From UBA1046 sp050945515 (lineage in GTDB: Bacteria > Bacillota > Clostridia > Saccharofermentanales > DTU023), in NCBI GenBank assembly GCA_050945515.1, contig JBMNTB010000020.1:1-30512 (forward strand): a stretch of DNA of 30,512 bases, written 5' to 3'. Both the position numbers and the translations under genes were made by a program. Position 1 is the stretch's first letter. Each line of letters begins with the position of its first letter. The notes below the pieces were generated by a model that had not been told where the DNA came from, did not search any database, and saw nothing but the letters and a program-made list of their open reading frames with translations. Below are positions 23,094 to 30,512 of this stretch, piece after piece.

Positions 23094-24770
23094 ATGAAAA
23101 GAATGAGTATTATTGCCCTGATCCTAGTTATAATCCTGACCCTGGTTTCTTGCGGTCAATCGGTAATGGAAATAAAACATACGGCTACCGGCCCGGCAGG
23201 TCAAACTGAGGTTGATATTGATATCACCAAAGCCGAAAGAACAGAATGGGAAGGAGAAGCTGGCCTGATAGATGAACCTTATATGATCGCTGATTACGGC
23301 ATGCCGCCGTACTATCCGGAACCCCAGTGGAACACAGAAGAATACCAAGTTTTTACCGAGAACCGAATCATAAATACGCAAGAGCAGAGATTTTCAACCT
23401 TTGCGGCGGATGTTGATACCGCTTCATACGCCAATGTCAGACGACAAATCCTCAATGAGCGGGTGTGGCCGTATCTGGATTCGGTGCGGGTTGAAGAGAT
23501 GGTCAATTATTTTTCTTACGATTATGCTTATCCGACCGGTACTGACCCGGTAGCGATCACTACCGAGATGATCGACACACCTTGGAACAAAAACAGCAAA
23601 CTATTGCTGGTAGGCCTCAAAGCTCGTGAGCTGGACAATTCCGGACGCAAGCCGTCAAATCTGGTGTTCCTGATCGATGTTTCCGGCTCCATGGACAGCC
23701 CGGACAAACTACAACTGGTTAAGCGCTCATTCCATTTGTTGACGGAAAATCTGACGGAAAATGATCGCATCTCAATCGTAATCTATGCCAGCAGTGATAA
23801 AATTATTTGCAATGGCGTCAGCGGAGAAGATAAAGCCAAGATCATCCGCTATATTGAGGATCTTGAAGCCGGCGGCGCTACCTTTGCTTCTCAGGGGATC
23901 AATACAGCTTATCAATTGGCGCAGGAAAACTTCATCCCCAACGGAAACAACCGCATTATCTTAGCTACAGACGGCGACTTCAATATCGGTGTTACTTCGG
24001 ATGGAGATCTGAAACGACTGGTGGAAGAAAACCGTAAATTGGGAATCTCCGTTACCACACTTGGTTTCGGCTACGGTAATCTCAAGGACAGCAAATTGGA
24101 AATTCTGGCCGACCATGGCAACGGCAGTTATCACTATATCGATTCGATTCTGGAAGCACGCAAGGTCCTGGTCGAAGAAATCGGCTCTACTCTGGAGATG
24201 GTAGCCAAGGATGTCAAGCTGCAGCTGGAATTCAATCCTCAGCAAGTCATCGGCTATCGCCAGATCGGATATGAAACCAGGCAGCTAAACCGCGAGGACT
24301 TCGCCGACGACACCAAGGACGGCGGTGAAATGGGCGCCGGCCATACGGTCACGGCTCTCTATGAACTCTATCTGCCCGGAGCAGAGGAATTTGTGCCTAA
24401 AGTCGATCCGGGCCGCTATGGTCAGACAGATTCCGATTCCGATCCCGCCAGCGCACCACATGCTGATGAATTACTGACAGTCAATGTACGTTATAAAGAT
24501 CCTGAAGGCGAAACCAGCCAACTGATCAGTACACCCGTAACCGAAAGCGTTTTCTCAGCTCAGCCCTCAGATAATATGCGCTTGGCATACAGCGTTGCTG
24601 CCTTCGCAGGTATATTAAGACAATCCCAGTACTTCGGTACTTACGGGCCGCAGGATGTGGCTGCGGAGCTCTCCCGGCTCGATACCAGAGACGGACGTAT
24701 TTCCGAGCTGCTGCAATTGGTAGAAGGCGTGCAAGATCTGGACCCGGATACTATACCTGTTGATGAATGA
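23094..24770 (+). CDS. von Willebrand factor A lipoprotein (YfbK-like)
   Basis: 558 residues. A lipoprotein signal (MKRMSIIALILVIILTLVSC, lipidated C20) is followed by an unstructured spacer. Then comes the vWF_A N-terminal module (FSTFAADVDTASYANVRR, SVRVEEMVNYFSYDY), a vWA domain from about 188 with the MIDAS motif DVSGSMD (D195, S197, S199) and its partners GGATFASQG and ATDGDFNIGV, and a C-terminal YfbK/DUF3520-like domain (ALYELYLPG, LLTVNVRYKDPEGE, AAFAGILRQS). It should sit on the outside of the membrane and bind a protein or surface ligand through a metal ion. AAAGGGGGA sets the start. It has its own promoter and a long structured leader, so it is likely a single-gene unit. The biological role is not known. 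Confidence 0.9.
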   Translation: MKRMSIIALILVIILTLVSCGQSVMEIKHTATGPAGQTEVDIDITKAERTEWEGEAGLIDEPYMIADYGMPPYYPEPQWNTEEYQVFTENRIINTQEQRFSTFAADVDTASYANVRRQILNERVWPYLDSVRVEEMVNYFSYDYAYPTGTDPVAITTEMIDTPWNKNSKLLLVGLKARELDNSGRKPSNLVFLIDVSGSMDSPDKLQLVKRSFHLLTENLTENDRISIVIYASSDKIICNGVSGEDKAKIIRYIEDLEAGGATFASQGINTAYQLAQENFIPNGNNRIILATDGDFNIGVTSDGDLKRLVEENRKLGISVTTLGFGYGNLKDSKLEILADHGNGSYHYIDSILEARKVLVEEIGSTLEMVAKDVKLQLEFNPQQVIGYRQIGYETRQLNREDFADDTKDGGEMGAGHTVTALYELYLPGAEEFVPKVDPGRYGQTDSDSDPASAPHADELLTVNVRYKDPEGETSQLISTPVTESVFSAQPSDNMRLAYSVAAFAGILRQSQYFGTYGPQDVAAELSRLDTRDGRISELLQLVEGVQDLDPDTIPVDE

Positions 24771-24885
24771 TATTAATTGCGAATTTGGGATTAAGCTCTT
24801 GCCGCAGACTACCGCGCCTGCCTAAAGGCTGACCCGCAAGCCGACAAAAACACCCCCAAATACCTGATTACCGGATCGGGGCAGA

Positions 24886-26184
24886 TTAGCTCAATTGACG
24901 CAGCTTTTCTGCCCTGATTCTATTAACTTCAAACAGGACGTGTTCCAGATCGATAAAGGCCGCACTGCCGTCACGGTACAATACCTGCCCGTCAACCATG
25001 GTCAGCACGACATCCGCACTTTGCCCGCTGCAAAAGACATTTGCTGCCAGATCGTAGACCGGCTGCAGATGCGGCCTGGCCAGATCAAGCACGAAGAGAT
25101 CGGCTCTGGCTCCGACTTCAAGACGGCCGCAATCGTACCGCCCCTGTGCCTTGGCACCATTGCTGCTGACTATGGGCAGAATATCCGTCGCAACCATCAG
25201 AGAGGGATCGCGGTTTACACCTTTGGCCAGCAGTATAGCCAGCGAGATTTCTTCGATCATATTGAGATTATTATTGGATGCGGCCCCGTCAGTACCAATC
25301 GTAACCGCCACCCCGTGGCGAAGGAAATTCGCCACAGAAGCGATGCCGCTGCCGAGTTTCAGATTGGAAGAAGGACAATGGGCGATAGTTACCTCCCGTT
25401 CGCGCAACAACTCGAGATCCTGATCCTCCAGATAGACACCATGCGCCGCTACTGTCGGCTGGTCAAAGAAACCGAACGAATCCAGATACGCTGCCGGCGT
25501 CAGTCCCTGATGCCTCTGTTTGCACTCTTCATGCTCTTTTTGCGTTTCAGAGAGATGGACCTGTAACTGCAGGTTTTGCTCCTTAGCCCAGGCCACCACA
25601 TCACGGACCACTCGCTCACTCGAAGTATATTCCGCATGCAGACCCGCCTCGGCAATAATCCGTCCCTCCGTAGCAGCGCAGTCCTTGATCAGCTGCTCCA
25701 CCTCGAGATAGGCTATATCCCGGCGTATATCAGTATTGTCGTCGCCGGTCAGAGGATTGTTCAGGTTGGCCTTGATGCCCGATTCCAGCACTGCCTGAAA
25801 GATACCCTCCAGACGCATATACATATCGCTGAAAGACACCACACCTGAAGCCAGCATCTCATACACACCGAGCAAAGTTCCCCAGTACATATCCTCCGCA
25901 TCCATCAAAGCCTCAAAGGGGTACATCTTCTCTTCCAGCCAGCGCTGCAGCGGCAGACCCTCGCCATAGCCACGCAGCAGCGTCATCGGCACGTGACAAT
26001 GCATATTGTACAACCCGGGCAGGAGCACCTTATCCTTACCGTCATAAACCTCACCGCTCTCCACCAGCTCGGCCGGCGGCGGCTGACTATCCAGCCAGAC
26101 AATGCTATTGCCGGAGGTGGCCAGATACATATGCTCCCAAGGCTGCCCCAGATGATCAATCACGCTGATATCACTAAATAACAT
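24886..26184 (-). CDS. Amidohydrolase, probable MTA/SAH-type deaminase
   Basis: 432 residues of the metal-dependent amidohydrolase superfamily: the HxH pair in LYNMHCHVPMTLLRG (H62, H64), the third metal His in LQVHLSETQKEHEE, the fourth in VAAHGVYLEDQDLELL, HCPSSNLKLGSGIA, and the metal Asp in IGTDGAASNNNLNMIEE. This set matches 5'-methylthioadenosine/S-adenosylhomocysteine deaminases (MtaD) and related guanine or chlorohydrolase enzymes, which deaminate purine rings. Purine salvage fits the nearby nucleoside phosphorylase only loosely, being 16 kb away. GAGGAGAA sets the start. It lies downstream of the penicillin-binding protein on the same strand. Substrate assignment is moderate only. 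Confidence 0.85.
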   Translation of the reverse strand: MLFSDISVIDHLGQPWEHMYLATSGNSIVWLDSQPPPAELVESGEVYDGKDKVLLPGLYNMHCHVPMTLLRGYGEGLPLQRWLEEKMYPFEALMDAEDMYWGTLLGVYEMLASGVVSFSDMYMRLEGIFQAVLESGIKANLNNPLTGDDNTDIRRDIAYLEVEQLIKDCAATEGRIIAEAGLHAEYTSSERVVRDVVAWAKEQNLQLQVHLSETQKEHEECKQRHQGLTPAAYLDSFGFFDQPTVAAHGVYLEDQDLELLREREVTIAHCPSSNLKLGSGIASVANFLRHGVAVTIGTDGAASNNNLNMIEEISLAILLAKGVNRDPSLMVATDILPIVSSNGAKAQGRYDCGRLEVGARADLFVLDLARPHLQPVYDLAANVFCSGQSADVVLTMVDGQVLYRDGSAAFIDLEHVLFEVNRIRAEKLRQLS

Positions 26185-26269
26185 CTAAATTCTCCTCAGT
26201 AATCTATTGCCAAGCTACACTATAAAAAGTTCAGACGAAGGCGCTTACCAAATCCGTTTCTGCCCCCGT

Positions 26270-28765
26270 TCAGCCCTCCGGAGCAGGCTCAGTTGCGGCT
26301 GCAGTCGGTTCCGCAGTCGGCGCCGGGGTCGGCGTCGGCACAATAGGCGCCGGGATCTCCGGTGTCGGTGTCGGCTTAGGTTTAGGCGCTTTATGTAAAG
26401 TGCAGGTTGAATTCGGGAAATTCGATTTAGTCCGATCAAAAAGCTCAGTCGCAGTCGAACGGCAATAAGGGCTGCTGAGCAGGCCGGTGTCAGTACACAC
26501 AGTGCGTGAGACGACATTATCCGGTTTTTCAAACTCTTTAGGTGCTTTATTGCTGTGGATCTGTTCCATTACATCTTTCCAGATGCCCATGCCATTGTAA
26601 TGATCAATATCAGGCACAGAGGTGCGTCTGCCGTTATTATTGTCGTAACCGTACCAGATTGCCCCTGTGTAATAAGGCGTAAAGCCACAGAACCAGGTAT
26701 CGATCATATTGTCAGTCGTACCGGTTTTGCCCGCCGAGACCTGATGCTCCAGCTGCGAGTTTTTGAACCAAAAGACATTCTCGACAGCATCTTGCATAAT
26801 ATCTGTCATAATGTAGGCCGTTTCCGGGGAAAATACCTGACGGATCACGGGTTTATTCTCCAACAGCACACGGCCGTCCGCATCCAAGACTTGAGTATAC
26901 ATATAGGGCTCAATATAAATACCTTGATTGGCAAAAGTGCTAAAAGCACCGGCCATATCATAAGTAGTAACCCCCTGGCTTAAGGCGCCCAGAGCACCGG
27001 CAGGCTGGGTTTCCTCTCTTCTGTCTATCCCCAGAGCTCTGAGAAAAGAGAGTCCGACCTGCGGCGTCAGCAAGTTGACATAAGTGTCCACAGCAATAGT
27101 ATTTACCGAGTACTTCAATGCTTCGCGTACCGTGGTCGCACCGCTATATTTTCTGGTCACATTCTGTGGCCATTCTTTATCCGGATTTTGCGGATCAAGA
27201 TGTTTCGGTTCGTCCATCAGGACGGATCCGGCAGTGACGACACCGGTCTCTATAGCAGGTCCATAGATTAGGAGCGGTTTAATAGCGGAGCCCGGCTGAC
27301 GGACAGCTTGAGTCGCCCTGTTAAAACCCATATGTGTAGTCTTCTCACCATAGCCGCCGTAAAGCCCCAGCACCTGCCCCCGCTGTGCCGGCATATTCGA
27401 GATGACAGTCATGGCTGCCTGTGGCGGTTCCGGAATGTCGGGCAAAGCATCGGGATTGTTAGAGAACAACTCGACTTTGCAGAAGGATCTGGTCAGCGCA
27501 TCTTGTACCCAAGGATCCATTGTAGTCTTAATCCTCAGACCATATTGATAAACTGCCAGATTGGCCAGCTCAGCGGAATAACCGCGGCGCAGTTGCAAGT
27601 CCTTTATCACCTGCCTCACTACTGCATCGACAAAATAATTGTTCACTTGATTAGATTTTTGCTCCGGATCCACTGTGGCAAAAATGAGCTCTTCATTTAA
27701 AGCGTTTTCGTGCTCTACTTTAGAGATCATGCCCAGATCAAACATATTTTGCAAGACAATGCGCATGCGTCTTTGAGCATTGCGGCGTCCTGCTTCCGTA
27801 CGGGGATTATAGACGGAGGGCAGATTGGGGATACCGGCCAGGAAAGCTGATTCTGCCAGCGAAAGCTGCGAGATATCCTTGCCGAAATAGGCCTTGGAGG
27901 CGGCCTGAACTCCCACATATTTATTGGCCATCGGCACCAGATTGCAATATAGCTCCATGATTTCATCTTTGGTTTTGATTTTTTGGAGCTCAATCGCCCG
28001 GTACCATTCCTGTACTTTGCGCTGGGCTGATTCTTCGCGGGCACCGGACAGCATTTTGACGACTTGCTGCGTAATAGTCGAGCCGCCGTGCGTCGGTGTT
28101 CCGGCATTGGCGATCATGCTGAGAACAGCACTGCCGATCCGTCTGGGATCGATGCCGCGATGGGTTTCATAGCGTTCGTCCTCAATAGCGATGAAGGCAT
28201 CATCCAGCCAAGTCGGCTTGATCTTGGCCATCTGCACATATTCACGCTCAAAATTATTGGCACCGGTAAAGCGGGCCAGTTCTTTGCCGTTGCGGTCATA
28301 AACAACAGTGGCTTCATTTGTGCTGCGCAGATTTACAACTTCGACCGGTGTTGCCGTAGCGATATAGCCGCTCAGCATGCCGAAACCTATCCCGCCCAGG
28401 AGAAAGGCAATCAGGACAATTATAACCAGAGCGGAGAACAGCAGATGCTTCAAAGCATTGCCAATTACTTGAAAGACAGAAACCATGCCGGCGTGGCGCG
28501 TAGGTTTACCTGAAACCCGGCGCCGCAAATCCTTTTTGGCAACCCGCATTCGCCGGGAGAAAACCTTCTCTGCGGCGGACAGAGACTTCTGTGTGCCGGC
28601 ATCTTGGCGCTTGGATGGTTTCATGGACTGAACAAAACGTTTTGACCTTTGCCGGTGATCAGATCCCGGAGCAGCAACGTTTTGCCGGTTGTCCTGTGTT
28701 TGTTGTCCTGCTTGCTGTGCCGATTTTCGGTCCAATCCCGAGTTTTTTGTCGGTTCGTCTTTCAT
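26270..28765 (-). CDS. Class A penicillin-binding protein (PBP1A type)
   Basis: 831 residues from ATG 28765; a TTG at 28840 would add 25. A basic, Gln/Lys/Arg-rich cytoplasmic tail of about 105 residues leads to one membrane helix (LLFSALVIIVLIAFLLGG). The glycosyltransferase domain shows the catalytic Glu in FIAIEDERYETHRGID (E195), HGGSTITQQVVK, and LAESAFLAGIPNLPSVYNP. The transpeptidase has SAIK (S493-K496), SVN (from S553) and KTG (K680-G682). The end is Pro/Thr/Ala-rich (KPKPTPTPEIPAP). It polymerises and cross-links peptidoglycan outside the membrane and is a beta-lactam target. A promoter with an extended -10 lies at 28906. The amidohydrolase follows 85 bases downstream and may be co-transcribed. 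Confidence 0.94.
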   Translation of the reverse strand: MKDEPTKNSGLDRKSAQQAGQQTQDNRQNVAAPGSDHRQRSKRFVQSMKPSKRQDAGTQKSLSAAEKVFSRRMRVAKKDLRRRVSGKPTRHAGMVSVFQVIGNALKHLLFSALVIIVLIAFLLGGIGFGMLSGYIATATPVEVVNLRSTNEATVVYDRNGKELARFTGANNFEREYVQMAKIKPTWLDDAFIAIEDERYETHRGIDPRRIGSAVLSMIANAGTPTHGGSTITQQVVKMLSGAREESAQRKVQEWYRAIELQKIKTKDEIMELYCNLVPMANKYVGVQAASKAYFGKDISQLSLAESAFLAGIPNLPSVYNPRTEAGRRNAQRRMRIVLQNMFDLGMISKVEHENALNEELIFATVDPEQKSNQVNNYFVDAVVRQVIKDLQLRRGYSAELANLAVYQYGLRIKTTMDPWVQDALTRSFCKVELFSNNPDALPDIPEPPQAAMTVISNMPAQRGQVLGLYGGYGEKTTHMGFNRATQAVRQPGSAIKPLLIYGPAIETGVVTAGSVLMDEPKHLDPQNPDKEWPQNVTRKYSGATTVREALKYSVNTIAVDTYVNLLTPQVGLSFLRALGIDRREETQPAGALGALSQGVTTYDMAGAFSTFANQGIYIEPYMYTQVLDADGRVLLENKPVIRQVFSPETAYIMTDIMQDAVENVFWFKNSQLEHQVSAGKTGTTDNMIDTWFCGFTPYYTGAIWYGYDNNNGRRTSVPDIDHYNGMGIWKDVMEQIHSNKAPKEFEKPDNVVSRTVCTDTGLLSSPYCRSTATELFDRTKSNFPNSTCTLHKAPKPKPTPTPEIPAPIVPTPTPAPTAEPTAAATEPAPEG

Positions 28766-28905
28766 CTCATTTACATTCCAGTATCGATTCTGAGCCGGTC
28801 TGCCTATAGTTCCTGTCGCTGATTGGTCAGCAGATCTCAACAGCCGCTCTTAACAGCCGGATGCTTGCCCACTTCAGCTCGGCAACAACATCTGGCGTAA
28901 ATTAC

Positions 28906-28914
28906 ATTATACCA
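28906..28914 (-). promoter_or_regulatory. Extended -10 promoter of the penicillin-binding protein gene
   Basis: Minus-strand TGGTATAAT at 28914-28906 is a perfect extended -10. A TTCGGC-like weak -35 lies about 18 bases upstream. Transcription would start near 28899, about 134 bases before the ATG at 28765. The rest of the gap to 29131 is AT-rich and shows no gene or clear terminator for the gntR transcript. Confidence 0.5.
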
Positions 28915-29131
28915 GCATTGTTTTTACTTGCCGAATTCTTTACTGGAAACAGGTTAAATTCTGCTTGTCGCTGGCAGCAAGGAAATTCCCTGTATACAAG
29001 TTTTTTAATCAGGTTTTGTTGATAAAAATTATTTTTAAGAATAGAAAATAGTATAAAGCAGACGTATGCTTATAAATTAGCTCTTTAGATGCTACTCTGC
29101 ATCTACATCAACTTTACTTTAAACCTAGGAT

Positions 29132-29755
29132 TTAAACATTTCTAACTAAAAACTTATCGCGGAAATGACGAACGTGTTGCTGTAAACAACTAATTAACTT
29201 ATTTACATTTCGTTGTTCTAAGTAAATGCAAATATCCTCATATTCTTCAATAACAGCATCATCAATACTATCAATGTTCTCCTTATAAACAAAAAGCATG
29301 CGTATAGATAAGTCCAATAAAATGTCCATTTGTCTTTGCAAAAAAATATTGCCAGTCATAGAAGACAAAAGAATGTGAAACTCTCTATCAAGTAGCACTC
29401 TTTTCTCTGGATCATTTTGAGCACAGAGTTTGTTTACAAGAACTTTAATATCTCTTAATTGCTTATTATCTCGCTTTGTTGCTGCAAGTTCTCCCTCTAG
29501 AATTGAAAGAGTATGTCTCATTTGATAAATAGATTCCAGTTCGTGTAATGGCATGTCACTGACTAAAATACACTGTCGAGGAATTATTCGAACAAAATGT
29601 TCTAGATTTAAACGATTAAGAGCTTCACGTATGGGCGTTCGCCCAGCATTAAGCGTCTTGCTTAAATCGTTTTCGATCAAAACCGATCCAGGTTTTAATT
29701 GTGCAGTAGTAATCATCATTCTTAATTGGTCATATACGATATCACTAGTTCTCAT
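29132..29755 (-). CDS. GntR-family transcriptional regulator (FCD type)
   Basis: 207 residues from the ATG at 29755, chosen because TGGAG lies eight bases upstream; an earlier ATG at 29773 has no ribosome binding site. The N-terminal winged helix is VYDQLRMMITTAQLKPGSVLIENDLSKTLNAGRTPIREALNRL, with the GRTPIREAL signature of the family. From about 75 follows an all-helical FCD-like ligand domain (YQMRHTLSILEGELAA, DREFHILLSSMTGN, CLQQHVRHFRDKF) with His and Asp residues placed for a metal-assisted acid ligand. The gene is clearly more AT-rich than the core genes. No metabolic target lies beside it, and an IS30 fragment is upstream, so it may have been brought in or cut off from its operon. 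Confidence 0.88.
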   Translation of the reverse strand: MRTSDIVYDQLRMMITTAQLKPGSVLIENDLSKTLNAGRTPIREALNRLNLEHFVRIIPRQCILVSDMPLHELESIYQMRHTLSILEGELAATKRDNKQLRDIKVLVNKLCAQNDPEKRVLLDREFHILLSSMTGNIFLQRQMDILLDLSIRMLFVYKENIDSIDDAVIEEYEDICIYLEQRNVNKLISCLQQHVRHFRDKFLVRNV

Positions 29756-29782
29756 CTTATAACTCCATTTCATTAGTAAATT

Positions 29783-29810
29783 AGTATAATTAAAAACTAA
29801 TACCTAGCAA
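29783..29810 (-). promoter_or_regulatory. Promoter of the gntR gene with flanking inverted repeat
   Basis: On the minus strand TTGCTA (29810-29805) and TATACT (29788-29783) are 16 bases apart, about 30 bases before the start codon. An imperfect inverted repeat AATACC / GGTATT (14 bases between) brackets the -35 box, a reasonable place for autoregulation by this GntR protein. Confidence 0.45.
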
Positions 29811-29905
29811 CTTGAGCTGGTATTTAGGAGATGTATTTGATAATATTCATATATTTTACTTTAGATACAGAATATATCAATGAATTAGCATTTTACTTGA
29901 TGTTT

Positions 29906-30512
29906 CTATATTTTACAACAAAAAAAGTAAATTGCATTTATTTTTGTGGAATGCAAGTTAAAGTGAAACGCCATCCTTCCTAGTAAATGATCTGTTTCTC
30001 TCAGGCCGCCTGGGCGGCCTGAGAGAAATCTGCTGCAGATTGTCCCCAAGATTCTTCTGGGATAATTGTTAATCCAATCCTGAAGTTCTCGAAGATACTT
30101 TCGGCTGTATTGACTCAAGCGCGTCCCCTTGGGAATGAAATAGCGGATAAATCCGTTGAGATTTTCGTTACTACCGCGTTCCCAAGAGCTGTAAGGATGC
30201 GCGTAGTAAATGGTCGTGCGGCGCTGCTTATTGTAAACCGATTCTTCCAGTGACTTCCAGTCCCAGAACTCGGCACCGTTGTCCACCGTTATGCTCTTAA
30301 AACGCTGACGGAATGATTCAGCACTCAGCTGGCGTTCATAACCGTTTAGAGCCCGAATAACAGCATGCTGCGTCTGTGATGTCAATTTGAACAACAGCGC
30401 TTCCCGTGTTAGACGATCCACCAGCGTAAGGATGCAGGTCCGATCTCCCTGCACCGATTCTATGCAGTCCATTTCCCAATGACCTGGCTCCTTTCTCTCA
30501 TCACAGGCTGCA
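29906..30512 (-). CDS. IS30-family transposase, 5' end outside the window
   Basis: The frame is open through the window edge (ERKEPGHWEMDCIESV), so the ATG at 30472 is internal and the N-terminal DNA-binding part is missing here. The catalytic core is that of IS30: first Asp in GHWEMDCIES, second in ITVDNGAEFWDW, and the Glu in YSSWERGSNENLNGFIRYFIPKG, followed by LQDWINNYPRRILG. After that point the sequence (TICSRFLSGRPGGLRETDHLL) departs from the usual family end and runs across a perfect palindrome, so the C terminus may be altered. The segment at about 29948-29972 (starting GGAATGCAAGTTAAAG) resembles IS30-type terminal repeats and may mark the element end; the other end is not in view. 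Confidence 0.85.
   Translation of the reverse strand, partial: AACDERKEPGHWEMDCIESVQGDRTCILTLVDRLTREALLFKLTSQTQHAVIRALNGYERQLSAESFRQRFKSITVDNGAEFWDWKSLEESVYNKQRRTTIYYAHPYSSWERGSNENLNGFIRYFIPKGTRLSQYSRKYLRELQDWINNYPRRILGTICSRFLSGRPGGLRETDHLLGRMAFHFNLHSTKINAIYFFCCKI
29995..30028. repeat. Perfect 34-bp palindrome inside the transposase gene
   Basis: TTTCTCTCAGGCCGCC at 29995-30010 is the exact reverse complement of 30013-30028, with a two-base centre. A second short palindrome (AATCTGC/GCAGATT) follows at once, at about 30027-30041. No T-run flanks it, so it is not a standard terminator. It lies where the transposase stops resembling its family. Confidence 0.85.

Noticed and set aside
24771..24885. 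Terminator between the vWA and amidohydrolase genes
   Set aside because: Only TTTGGG and CCCAAA pair, across a loop of about 65 bases; not a credible terminator hairpin.
24895..25566. 223-residue plus-strand frame opposite the amidohydrolase
   Set aside because: Antisense to a gene with all metal-binding motifs; its composition and lack of a ribosome binding site indicate a shadow.

Overview
The window reads as a low-to-mid GC Firmicute of the Clostridia type. Supporting this are the gene order mazG-rqcP(yabO)-divIC, a small SRP RNA gene directly upstream of dnaX-ybaB-recR, Firmicute-style ribosome binding sites, two lipoproteins with classical lipoboxes, and a branched-chain amino acid ABC operon. 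The sporulation genes yabP and yabQ, which sit between yabO and divIC in Bacillus subtilis, are absent, so a non-sporulating lineage is possible. I cannot name a genus from the sequence alone.

Layout. (1) Positions 1-7650 are an accessory island: the 3' end of an unknown gene, a frameshifted small gene on the minus strand, then a plus-strand cassette. The cassette has a good promoter at 534-562 and encodes an HD-type hydrolase fused to a RyR domain, a protein with two TIR domains plus Sel1/TPR repeats, a small unknown protein, an intracellular BspA-type leucine-rich repeat protein, and a TPR protein broken by three frameshifts. (2) 7651-7799 is a short convergent gap in which I see nothing convincing. 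(3) 7800-11095 is minus-strand metabolism and redox: purine nucleoside phosphorylase, a nitroreductase and a CoA-disulfide reductase with a rhodanese domain. (4) 11138-12813 is plus-strand housekeeping (mazG, rqcP, divIC), convergent with minus-strand recR, ybaB, dnaX, the SRP RNA and a MATE exporter (12885-17343). (5) 17647-22606 is a complete livK-livH-livM-livG-livF uptake operon. (6) 23094-24770 encodes a von Willebrand A lipoprotein with an unusual repeat-bearing leader. (7) 24886-28765 holds an amidohydrolase and a class A penicillin-binding protein on the minus strand. (8) 29132-30512 is AT-rich, with an orphan GntR regulator and the C-terminal part of an IS30-type transposase cut by the window edge; the transposase gene contains a perfect 34-bp palindrome.

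The most interesting region is the 0.7-7.6 kb cassette. Its domain mix (TIR, HD, RyR, Sel1/TPR, LRR) is typical of nucleotide-signalling or biological-conflict systems. My reading, which is inference, is that TIR-produced or TIR-consumed nucleotides are linked to the neighbouring HD-RyR protein. The last gene is inactivated by real mutations, including a 7-bp tandem duplication, while the surrounding core genes are intact. The island may therefore be decaying or losing one partner.

No tRNA, rRNA or CRISPR array was recognised.
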